NCBI GenBank assembly: GCA_017471185.1
Contig: JAFUVZ010000008.1
Coordinates: 1 to 39,827, forward strand
Source of the DNA: Bacteroidaceae bacterium
GTDB lineage: Bacteria > Bacteroidota > Bacteroidia > Bacteroidales > Bacteroidaceae
Direction: 5' to 3'
DNA: 39,827 bases
Shown: piece after piece, positions 1 to 6,636 of the stretch
How the letters are laid out: each line of letters begins with the position of its first letter
Position numbering within the stretch: position 1 is the first letter of the stretch
The notes under the pieces: model-generated
What the model saw: only the letters and a program-made list of their open reading frames with translations
Databases searched by the model: none
Told to the model about the DNA's origin: nothing
Made by a program: the position numbers and the translations under genes

Positions 1-133
1 CTTGTCTTTGATCTTCGCTTTTTCATTATCGATATAATTTAAATTAAAAAAATGAAGGCGAAGATAATACTTTTTGCGGATATGTATCATATTTTTATTG
101 GAGACACATAAAAAAAATTGTAGTGGATGAGAG
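1..133. other. Intergenic, AT-rich, no gene seen
   Basis: No convincing coding frame is visible here. A loose inverted repeat is present: ATCTTCGC near position 11 and its complement GCGAAGAT near 58-65, separated by AT-rich sequence. It could be a weak terminator of a gene outside the window or part of the palindromic repeat cluster that follows. Nothing else is supported. Confidence 0.4.
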
Positions 134-136
134 TTG

Positions 137-194
137 CGCCCTGAAGAGGCAAAAGCATTATTATATGTAAGAGGGCTTTTGCCCTTACAGGGCG
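137..194. repeat. Long imperfect palindrome (REP-like), element A
   Basis: A left arm at 137-156 (starts CGCCCTGAAGAGGC, ends AAAAGC) pairs with a right arm at 174-194 (GGCTTTTGCCC then TTACAGGGCG) around an AT-rich loop. The arms differ at only a few positions, so a long stable hairpin can form in RNA or single-stranded DNA. Palindromes of this CGCCCTG...CAGGGCG type are dispersed intergenic elements in Bacteroidales genomes. No transposase is encoded nearby, so this would be a non-autonomous copy. Confidence 0.7.
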
Positions 195-214
195 AACAAG
201 AACCGTACTTATCA

Positions 215-393
215 CCCAGGGCGATGCCCTGGGCTATGTGCTTCCTGCCCCTTCGGGGCGCAATACCCGCCATCCACACACCCAGGGCGATCCCTGGGCT
301 ATGTGCTTCCTGCCCCTTCGGGGCGCAATACCCGCCATCCACACACCCAGGGCGATGCCCTGGGCTATGTGCTTCCTGCCCCTTCGGGGCGCA
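215..393. repeat. Three tandem copies of a 65-66 bp palindromic repeat (REP-like), element B
   Basis: Copy 1 is 215-280, copy 2 is 281-345 (one base shorter in the first hairpin), and copy 3 is 346-393 (cut short after GGGGCGCAA). Each unit has two small palindromes: CCCAGGGCGATGCCCTGGG, and CTGCCCCTTCGGGGCGCA with the hairpin CCCCTTCGGGG. The copies are almost identical, so the duplication is recent or kept by homogenisation. The overlapping short open frames across these units are by-products of the repeat and are not genes. They lie downstream of the phosphotransferase gene that ends at 459. Confidence 0.85.
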
Positions 394-458
394 ACAATGA
401 AAGAACCGTTCCTTTTGTGCAAGAGAATGAACGGAGGAAGTACGAACGTAGTACGGAG

Positions 459-1454
459 CTATAATATATTTTGAGCTATCCTTTTACATAAAGACTCATG
501 CCTGCGGTTGACATACCAAGCCAGCAATGACATCGCCACTATCTCGAACAAGAAGTTAAAGACTGGCACATCCAAAAGGCACATCAGGAAGAATACAGCA
601 GAGCGGAAATTAAAAGTCAGCAGACCGTTCCATTTTATAATGGCTAAAGACTCATCATGAAAATCCTTACGAACAGACTCCGGCACATTTTCTATACCTC
701 CGAATTTCTGGCGTATTATATCCATCAGTTTTTGAAAGTGCGGAGTTGCCTTCTCTTGTTTCCGAGTATATCCGACATAAGTCTTCAAGAAAGTCTTCCA
801 TGCGAGATTTCCCTTCCAAGGGGTCTGATCATATATCTCCTGCTGCCGCAATGAAGTATCCAGTTCACTACCTTTTTCACCTTTTAAGAAGAAAAGATGA
901 ACCTGTATATAGTAATCAGCCAGTCTCGTCTGCCCTCCCATACACCAGACACCGGAGATAATAGCCAGAACAACAGCTGTCAAACCTGCTATCATGGAAT
1001 TTTCGGGAGTATTGTCTATGCCCAACCAGTCGAATTCCAGATCATGATGGAGATAGAAACGATATGCAATGGCAGAATAAATGGCTATGAACCACACGAA
1101 GCCAGCCGTTCCATCCAGAATTCGTCCTAACCTGCTCTTCTGACCAGTCAGTCTGGCCAGCTGTCCGTCAGTACAATCGAACAGATCTGCCCAAATCAGC
1201 AGAAAGACGGCTATCAGGTTATACACAAAGCCCTTCCATCCTTCATAATAGAAGCTTCCATGCGCAAAAAAGTAGCAACTGCCTGCCCCTATAATCATCG
1301 ACCAGATGGTTATCGTATTAGGATGGATGCCAAACTTGGCAAAAAAACGAGCCAATTGGTAACAGAATGGCCTCACTACATGAAAATCCAGCCAGTCTTC
1401 AGTCTCAGTTGATTTCAGAGATGCAATATAACCTTCTTTCTCCATTTCTTTCAA
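459..1454 (-). CDS. CDP-alcohol phosphotransferase family membrane protein, fourth motif Asp replaced by Gly
   Basis: This 331-residue protein has several membrane segments and carries the CDP-alcohol phosphotransferase signature DxxDGxxAR(8x)GxxxDxxxD in an altered form. D93, D96, G97, A100, R101, G110 and D114 are present, but the fourth Asp position (118) is Gly; the codon is GGC where GAC would give Asp. Family members transfer a phospho-alcohol from a CDP-activated donor to a lipid or polyol acceptor at the membrane, and the fourth Asp is regarded as the catalytic base. The roughly 200-residue tail holds more membrane segments. The gene is last in a three-gene minus-strand unit, 10 bp after the aminotransferase. 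The family call is firm; substrate and activity are open. Confidence 0.8.
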   Translation of the reverse strand: MKEMEKEGYIASLKSTETEDWLDFHVVRPFCYQLARFFAKFGIHPNTITIWSMIIGAGSCYFFAHGSFYYEGWKGFVYNLIAVFLLIWADLFDCTDGQLARLTGQKSRLGRILDGTAGFVWFIAIYSAIAYRFYLHHDLEFDWLGIDNTPENSMIAGLTAVVLAIISGVWCMGGQTRLADYYIQVHLFFLKGEKGSELDTSLRQQEIYDQTPWKGNLAWKTFLKTYVGYTRKQEKATPHFQKLMDIIRQKFGGIENVPESVRKDFHDESLAIIKWNGLLTFNFRSAVFFLMCLLDVPVFNFLFEIVAMSLLAWYVNRRHESLCKRIAQNIL

Positions 1455-1464
1455 TCGATGGCAT

Positions 1465-2502
1465 TCATTTCTTTAAGAAAACTCTCTTTATGGTATCACA
1501 AACAGCCTGGGTCTGTTCCCTGCGCCCTAAAGTGATGCGTACGCAAGACTCCAGTCCCTTGTCTGTCATAAACTTAATCTTATAATCATTAAGAGCCAAC
1601 GCTTTCTTTAATTCATCAGAAATTTCAAGCGGATACTTAATGAGGATGAAATTAGCCACAGATTTATACACCTTAAATCCAGGAAGCATGTCAAGTTCCC
1701 TCTTATAAAGCTGCCTTCCCCACTCCATATCATCAGCCACCTTTCTATAATGCTCATCGCTATCCAAGGCTGCAAGAGCCACTGCCTCAGAGAACCTGTT
1801 AAATCCCAGATACTTGTTGATAAAGCTTATAAACTGGTCATGCCCTTTGCCAATAAAGCCGAAGCCTACGCGCAAGCCCGGGAGTCCGTAGAATTTAGAA
1901 AGAGTCCTTGAAATAATCAGGTTGTCGTATTTATCAACCAGCGGAGCGATATAGGCCGTATCAGTAGAGATAAAGCTGGCATACGCCTCGTCAATCAGCA
2001 CCATCGTGTCATCGGGTATATTCTCCATGATACGTCCTATTTCAGCAGGTGTCAGTCCGTTTCCAGTAGGATTATTAGGAGAAGCCAGCAGCAGCATACG
2101 CGGATGAATGCGATTGGTATATTCTATAACCTCGTCAACATCATAAGCGAACGTATCTTCTGTTTCATGAAGCGGATACATTTCAAAATTCCCGCCACAT
2201 TCGCCGGCGATACGGTTATAATACCACCAGGAGAACTCTGGAATCAAGATAGTCTTACGTTCTCCAACCATGAGGAAATAATGAACCACATTCTTCAAGA
2301 TGTCTTCGCCACCATACCCCAGAAGGATCCTTTCCTCAGGCACGTTGTAAATCTCACTGAGCCTGACGGAAATCACGCTCTTTTTCCCCTGGTCGTAAAT
2401 GCGGGTATAGAAACAAAGGTCTTTAGGGTCAAAATTCCTGATGGCATCCACCACCTTCTGGCTTGGTTCAAAATTGAACTCATTTCTATCTAAGAAATTC
2501 AT
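1465..2502 (-). CDS. HisC/CobD-like class I/II PLP-dependent enzyme
   Basis: This 345-residue protein is a fold-type I PLP enzyme of the histidinol-phosphate aminotransferase group. Visible marks are SPNNPTG (141-147), DEAY (171-174, with D171 for the pyridine nitrogen), SRTLSK with the Schiff-base lysine K203, LPGLRVGFG, and a C-terminal VRITLG stretch with the carboxylate-binding Arg. The same fold includes threonine-phosphate decarboxylase (CobD). No histidine or cobalamin genes are nearby. It lies between a nucleotidyltransferase and a CDP-alcohol phosphotransferase, spaced 28 and 10 bp. This suggests it makes an amino-alcohol phosphate or amino-sugar head group rather than histidine; that role is inference. 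Confidence 0.8.
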   Translation of the reverse strand: MNFLDRNEFNFEPSQKVVDAIRNFDPKDLCFYTRIYDQGKKSVISVRLSEIYNVPEERILLGYGGEDILKNVVHYFLMVGERKTILIPEFSWWYYNRIAGECGGNFEMYPLHETEDTFAYDVDEVIEYTNRIHPRMLLLASPNNPTGNGLTPAEIGRIMENIPDDTMVLIDEAYASFISTDTAYIAPLVDKYDNLIISRTLSKFYGLPGLRVGFGFIGKGHDQFISFINKYLGFNRFSEAVALAALDSDEHYRKVADDMEWGRQLYKRELDMLPGFKVYKSVANFILIKYPLEISDELKKALALNDYKIKFMTDKGLESCVRITLGRREQTQAVCDTIKRVFLKK

Positions 2503-2530
2503 TATTCTTCTATATTAAAAATTAAACTAT

Positions 2531-3259
2531 TCAAAACAATTCTTCCGGAATCAGTCTTTTCGCATTTTCAAAATCCTCAACGGTATCAAGTTCAATTGAG
2601 AAAAAGTCAGTTGTATCAACGATGCGGAAAGTATATCCTTGAGGAATCAGACGTTCAAAAGCACGCTCATAGAAAACGTCAACCAATCCCTCTTTCTCAA
2701 TCATTTGCTGCAATTCCTTAAACAAAGCACTGCTGAATGAGGCAGCTATCTTCTCGATTCCCACGCTTTCACCCACAGCCATGCTGATATCACACACCTT
2801 GCTGATTTCCTTCACCAAACAAGATTCATCAACAATCACTTTGATTTCTTCTTCTCCAAGTTCATGACGGTTTAAAGCCAGCACGCTACCCTTCTCTTTC
2901 AGCAGGGCAGGCAGAATTGCCGGATCAAACAAGATGTCACTGTCAAGCATCAAGAAATCTTTCCCCTCAGTGAAAGGCCTGGTGAGCCACAGGGAGAAGA
3001 TATTATTATTGTGCGCGTAGTCCTGATTATTAATGAAATGAATGTCAAGTGAAGGATAATGTTCTGACAGGAAATCGCGAATCATCTGCTCTTTATAGCC
3101 CGTTACCACGACAAGTTCTGATATGCCTGCCGCTATAACAGCGTCCACCGTACGTTGCAGCAACGTACGGTCTCCCACTTTCAAAAGACATTTAGGCCGG
3201 TCGTCCGTCAGCGGGCGCAACCGTTTCGCCATTCCTGCGGCGAGAATAACACCAATCAT
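2531..3259 (-). CDS. LicC-like phospho-sugar/phospho-alcohol nucleotidyltransferase
   Basis: This is a Rossmann-like nucleotidyltransferase of about 242 residues. It opens with GVILAAGMAKRLRPLT and then DRPKCLLKVGDRTLLQR, the nucleotide-binding loop and PK motif of the LicC/GlmU/RmlA superfamily. LDSDILFDP is the metal-binding Asp segment. The frame also opens at a TTG at 3286, but that codon lies in the -7 promoter element (3284-3291), so the ATG at 3259 is the likely start. It is first in a unit with the PLP enzyme and the CDP-alcohol phosphotransferase. By family and context it probably activates a phospho-alcohol as its CDP derivative, which is not proven. A general sugar-phosphate nucleotidyltransferase remains possible. 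Confidence 0.8.
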   Translation of the reverse strand: MIGVILAAGMAKRLRPLTDDRPKCLLKVGDRTLLQRTVDAVIAAGISELVVVTGYKEQMIRDFLSEHYPSLDIHFINNQDYAHNNNIFSLWLTRPFTEGKDFLMLDSDILFDPAILPALLKEKGSVLALNRHELGEEEIKVIVDESCLVKEISKVCDISMAVGESVGIEKIAASFSSALFKELQQMIEKEGLVDVFYERAFERLIPQGYTFRIVDTTDFFSIELDTVEDFENAKRLIPEELF

Positions 3260-3283
3260 ATCTATTCGTTTATAATCTGTCCG

Positions 3284-3291
3284 CAAAGTTA
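3284..3291 (-). promoter_or_regulatory. Bacteroidetes -7 promoter element for the head-group operon
   Basis: On the minus strand the sequence reads TAACTTTG, matching TAnnTTTG, 25 bp upstream of the ATG at 3259. It excludes the upstream TTG as a start. No clear -33 TTG was found. Confidence 0.55.
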
Positions 3292-3328
3292 AGCAATAAA
3301 TTCGAGAAATAGAACACTATCCATGCAA

Positions 3329-3889
3329 TTATTTATTCTCTTCCGTTTCCGACACGAAGCAAGCCACAAGGCCATAGGTGATGGTGGGTCGAATCCAGAT
3401 TTCCGTAAGCAGATAATCGGTATATTCATTGACAGGATTCAGGTAAATGACGTAATTGTAAAGTGCGGCAATAACCATATCAATGACACAGATCATCCAC
3501 AGGTTGCGCTTGGAGTAGCTCTTCCATTTCTTGCGGGCATAGAAGAAGGTAAGCATGAGAAGCAGCAAAACAGATAATGTCAGACACACCAGATGGAGAG
3601 GATAACTTGCCAACGGGGGCGGAAAGAGGATGTCGCGCAACAATACCGTGACGCCTACGCATACGGAACACCAGTAATTAAAGCGTTGCGTATCAAGTTG
3701 ATTAAAGAAATACAACCACATCATCACCAGACAGGCGATGTAGAACACATTAAGCACTAACTCGGGCCATGCCTCAACCAGGCCGAAATGACTGACTCCA
3801 TAAAGCATGATGCCCACAGAGAGCATTCCTGCCACAGCTGTAATCACAACGTCTAAGACTTTCGCTTTCTTCTTGTATCTTGTCTCCAT
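3329..3889 (-). CDS. Unknown polytopic membrane protein
   Basis: This 186-residue protein has about five or six hydrophobic segments (near residues 10-30, 40-60, 70-90, 98-116, 128-148 and the C-terminal part) and a short positively charged N-terminus (METRYKKKAK). I recognise no family motif. It has its own -7 element at 3935-3942 and ends about 70 bp before the nucleotidyltransferase start. That gene has a separate promoter, so a functional link is possible but not shown. Confidence 0.7.
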   Translation of the reverse strand: METRYKKKAKVLDVVITAVAGMLSVGIMLYGVSHFGLVEAWPELVLNVFYIACLVMMWLYFFNQLDTQRFNYWCSVCVGVTVLLRDILFPPPLASYPLHLVCLTLSVLLLLMLTFFYARKKWKSYSKRNLWMICVIDMVIAALYNYVIYLNPVNEYTDYLLTEIWIRPTITYGLVACFVSETEENK

Positions 3890-3934
3890 ATACTATTGAA
3901 GTTACAAAAAAACAAACATACGTTATTTCGGCTA

Positions 3935-3942
3935 CAAAGATA
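3935..3942 (-). promoter_or_regulatory. Bacteroidetes -7 promoter element
   Basis: The minus strand reads TATCTTTG, an exact TAnnTTTG match, about 45 bp upstream of the ATG at 3889. It would drive the membrane protein gene. Confidence 0.55.
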
Positions 3943-4031
3943 CACATTTATTATGATAATCTCACAAAATTTTCAGACCACACTTGCAGAATAAGAGACC
4001 GCACGGAACGAATCGTCACTGCTGCGTCTTG

Positions 4032-4062
4032 GAATAAGGCTGCAAAACACGCAGCCTCATTC
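4032..4062 (-). terminator. Stem-loop at the 3' end of mltF
   Basis: GAATAAGGCTGC (4032-4043) pairs with GCAGCCTCATTC (4051-4062) across a 7-nt loop, with one mismatch. The stem overlaps the mltF stop codon at 4057-4059. No strong T-run follows in the minus direction, so this is a weak intrinsic terminator or a 3'-end-protecting hairpin. Confidence 0.5.
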
Positions 4063-5448
4063 TTTTATCACTTCTTTATAACGGTCAAAGCGTTCTAATA
4101 TATCACGCACGAAATTAAAGGTCTCGATACCACGGAAATAGCCGTGCTTGCAGACCGGATCTGAGAAATATTGCTCATTGCTCTTCAGCAACATATATTT
4201 CTCCACATTATCTTCCCACACATACTTGTCAGCGCCATATTTCTCTGCCAAAGCCATCGCATCCTGCACATGTCCTGTGCCAGAGTTATAGGCAGCGAGG
4301 ACGAATTTCAGGCGCTCATGCTGAGGTACACTGCCGAACGACTTGGCTGTCAGCCCAATATACTTTACTGCGCCCTTGATGCTTTCTTCCGGGTTCTGCT
4401 CCTTTCCTGCAGGAACGCCCATTGCCTTAGCGGTGTTTGGCATCAGCTGCATAAGTCCTTTAGCTCCTGCCCAAGAAACCGCCGTAGTATCAAAATTTGA
4501 TTCCGTATAGGCGAGTGAAGCCAACAACCTCCAGTCCCAACCTATCTCTCGGGCGTATTGTCTGAACAGATTGTCATAAGGAGAGATCTTTCCTTGAGAG
4601 ACAGACATGATGGGGAAGAAAACCTTCATCTTGCTCTCTTCAAAATAACGCTTCATGCTGGCGGAATAATTAGGAGAGGTAACATTCTTCTGATGCCACT
4701 CATCAACTGAAGCCGCCAGTTCTCTACATTCCTTCCTGACCGCCCATGAGGCACGCTGGTCGTGGCTCACGGCGAGGTTAATGTCCAGATTAGGATAATA
4801 AGTGAGGTTCAGCTTCGCCACATCATCATCAGCCACCGTATAACTGATCTTTCCTTGTGCCACCTGGGTGATCAGGTCTTCCAGCGACAGACTATCGCTC
4901 TCAACATTCCGGATAATGATTCCCCCACCCAATTCTTTATTGAGGTTTTGCATGCGCTGGAAATACCTGCCCGGTTTCGTATAGACCTCCTTCCCCAAAA
5001 GTTCTGTCACATCCTTCAGAGGTCCGGGCTTCCAGGTATTGCGTTGCACCAGCACCTGATGGGTGACGGCCTCTTCTCCACAATACTCTATGCTGTCTTT
5101 CAGTTCGTTAGTAACAGGAAGATTATATGCGATTAAGTCGGCCTCTCCCTTCAGGAGTTTCCTTGACAGTTCCTGGACATTATTTGCCACCACAACCTCA
5201 AGTTTCACTCCCAGGTAATCGGCGAACTGCCGGGCCAGTTCGTACTGAAAACCCATTTCCTCGCCACGGTACTGAAAATAGCTCGTGGAGCTATAGAGCG
5301 TGAGTACCCTCAGCACTCCGCTATCCTGTATCTGTTGCAAGTCATACTGCTGTACCACAGGCTCTTTGTGCCGCAGGTTCAAACAGCCCGCAACGACAGA
5401 CAACACTATCACCACGGCCAGTGTCCAAACTGCTCTTCTTCCTCTCAT
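4057..5448 (-). CDS. mltF: Membrane-bound lytic murein transglycosylase F-like lipoprotein
   Basis: This 463-residue protein has a lipoprotein signal (lipobox VAGC, Cys22), so it should be lipid-anchored in the periplasm. Residues about 40-270 form a periplasmic solute-binding (SBP type 3) domain starting at GVLRVLTLYSS. Residues about 285-460 form a lytic transglycosylase (SLT) domain with YTESNFD holding the catalytic Glu316, followed by AKGLMQLMPNTA and the LAAYNSGTGHV motif. The enzyme cleaves the MurNAc-GlcNAc bond with 1,6-anhydro formation. It follows udk by 15 bp and is probably co-transcribed with it; pairing with a uridine kinase has no obvious functional logic. The length agrees with the MltF family. 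Confidence 0.92.
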   Translation of the reverse strand: MRGRRAVWTLAVVIVLSVVAGCLNLRHKEPVVQQYDLQQIQDSGVLRVLTLYSSTSYFQYRGEEMGFQYELARQFADYLGVKLEVVVANNVQELSRKLLKGEADLIAYNLPVTNELKDSIEYCGEEAVTHQVLVQRNTWKPGPLKDVTELLGKEVYTKPGRYFQRMQNLNKELGGGIIIRNVESDSLSLEDLITQVAQGKISYTVADDDVAKLNLTYYPNLDINLAVSHDQRASWAVRKECRELAASVDEWHQKNVTSPNYSASMKRYFEESKMKVFFPIMSVSQGKISPYDNLFRQYAREIGWDWRLLASLAYTESNFDTTAVSWAGAKGLMQLMPNTAKAMGVPAGKEQNPEESIKGAVKYIGLTAKSFGSVPQHERLKFVLAAYNSGTGHVQDAMALAEKYGADKYVWEDNVEKYMLLKSNEQYFSDPVCKHGYFRGIETFNFVRDILERFDRYKEVIKE

Positions 5449-5463
5449 GGCTACACCTTATTA

Positions 5464-6072
5464 TTACTTCAGATGCTTCTCTATGAACATGGTCAGGATC
5501 TTGATAGCCATCTTGTTTTTTCCACCCTGAGGCACAATCAAATCGGCATATCGCTTGGTAGGTTCAATGAACTGTTCATGCATAGGCTTAAGAATCCTGA
5601 CATAGCGTTCCATCACATTCTGATAGGTCCTGCCACGCGAAACCACATCACGTTCTACGTTGCGAATCAGGCGCACATCCGGATCTGCATCGACGAAAAT
5701 CTTCAAATCCATCATATCCCGGATTTCCTTGTCATAGAGCGACATGATACCCTCAAAGATTATCACCTCTTTAGGCTCGATATGGATGGTCTCCGGCAGG
5801 CGGTTGCATTCCAGATAGGAATAGGTAGGCTGCTCAATGCACTTACCTTCCTTCAGCAAAGCAATATGCTCACGCAAGAGTTCCCAGTCGAAAGCATTCG
5901 GGTGATCGAAATTCATGTTGAACCTTTTCTCTAAAGGTATATCACTCAAATCCTTGTAATAAGAATCCAGAGGCAAGAGCACAACTTCGTCTTTGCCCAG
6001 CTTCTCAACGATTTTCTTCACGACGGTGGTTTTTCCCGAACCTGTGCCGCCAGCAATGCCAATAATTAACAT
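5464..6072 (-). CDS. udk: Uridine kinase
   Basis: This 202-residue P-loop kinase starts MLIIGIAGGTGSGKTT, with the Walker A motif at about 8-16. Other family marks are the LPLDSYYKDL loop, NFDHPNAFDWELL, and IIFEGIMSLYD in the NMP-binding region. Uridine kinase phosphorylates uridine or cytidine to the monophosphate in the cytosolic pyrimidine salvage pathway. The length is typical of Udk. It is the first gene of a unit with mltF (15-bp gap). The upstream region to 6287 is shared with a divergently transcribed Dabb-domain gene. Confidence 0.92.
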   Translation of the reverse strand: MLIIGIAGGTGSGKTTVVKKIVEKLGKDEVVLLPLDSYYKDLSDIPLEKRFNMNFDHPNAFDWELLREHIALLKEGKCIEQPTYSYLECNRLPETIHIEPKEVIIFEGIMSLYDKEIRDMMDLKIFVDADPDVRLIRNVERDVVSRGRTYQNVMERYVRILKPMHEQFIEPTKRYADLIVPQGGKNKMAIKILTMFIEKHLK

Positions 6073-6137
6073 CTTCCAAATATGATATTAAAAAAAATTC
6101 ATTATCTTTAAATAAGATAAGCTGCATTTCAGGATAA

Positions 6138-6157
6138 AAAATAAGCCAGCTTATTTT
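6138..6157. promoter_or_regulatory. Short perfect palindrome in the udk/Dabb divergent region
   Basis: AAAATAAGC and GCTTATTTT form a 9-bp perfect inverted repeat around CA. On the minus strand it is followed by a T-rich run, but no minus-strand gene ends here. It is therefore more likely an operator or 5'-UTR hairpin than a terminator. Confidence 0.35.
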
Positions 6158-6174
6158 GTTCTCCATTCAATTTA

Positions 6175-6214
6175 AATAAAATTCTCACGCTCGGAAATGA
6201 TAATAAAATTCTCA
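6175..6214. repeat. Two direct copies of AATAAAATTCTCA upstream of the Dabb gene promoter
   Basis: The 13-mer occurs at 6175-6187 and 6202-6214, 27 bp apart start to start. The second copy ends 29 bp before the -7 element at 6243. The spacing suits tandem regulator sites, but this could also be a chance AT-rich duplication. Confidence 0.35.
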
Positions 6215-6242
6215 TTTCACTCACTAAATCGAATTTTTGCAT

Positions 6243-6250
6243 TATCTTTG
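6243..6250 (+). promoter_or_regulatory. Bacteroidetes -7 promoter element
   Basis: TATCTTTG followed by C matches TAnnTTTG and lies 38 bp upstream of the Dabb-domain ATG at 6288. Confidence 0.6.
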
Positions 6251-6287
6251 CAGCAAATATAAATAAAAACATTAAACTAACAAAGTT

Positions 6288-6584
6288 ATGGTTAAACACA
6301 TTGTGCTTTTTAAGCTGAAAAATGAGATTTCGGCAGCTGAAAAGGAGTCTGCAGCCTTGAAATTCAAGTCAGCTATCGAGGCTCTGCCTTCCGTTATACC
6401 TTCTATAATTAAAGTGGAGGTTGGTATAAACATCAATCCAGACGAGCAGTGGAACATAGCGCTCTACAGCGAGTTCAACACCTTAGAGGAGGTAAAGGCT
6501 TACGCCGTTCATCCTGCTCATGTTGCAGCAGCCAAACTGCTTGCTGATGTGAAAGAAAGCAGAGCCTGCGTGGATTATGAGTAG
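6288..6584 (+). CDS. Dabb (stress-responsive A/B barrel) domain protein
   Basis: This 98-residue single-domain protein begins MVKHIVLFKLK, the usual Dabb start with a conserved early His. It continues with the amphipathic helix (EKESAALKFKSAIEALP), the strand IKVEVGININ, and the HPAHVAAAKLLADV helix near the C-terminus. Dabb proteins are small ferredoxin-like dimers, and the role of most bacterial members is unknown. It has its own -7 element and is followed 52 bp later by dsbD. The family is clear from the motifs; no function is claimed. Confidence 0.88.
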   Translation: MVKHIVLFKLKNEISAAEKESAALKFKSAIEALPSVIPSIIKVEVGININPDEQWNIALYSEFNTLEEVKAYAVHPAHVAAAKLLADVKESRACVDYE

Positions 6585-6636
6585 ATACGGGTTTCGAGCT
6601 ACAAGTAGAATGTTATTGCTTGGCAAATAAGATTAT

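Noticed and set aside
134-474. Several overlapping open frames on both strands in the first 0.5 kb
   Set aside because: They translate the palindromic repeat units, have repetitive Pro/Arg/Cys-rich products and no family motif.
3260-3286. TTG start extending the nucleotidyltransferase by nine residues
   Set aside because: The TTG lies inside the -7 promoter element at 3284-3291; the ATG at 3259 leads directly into the conserved GVILAAG motif.
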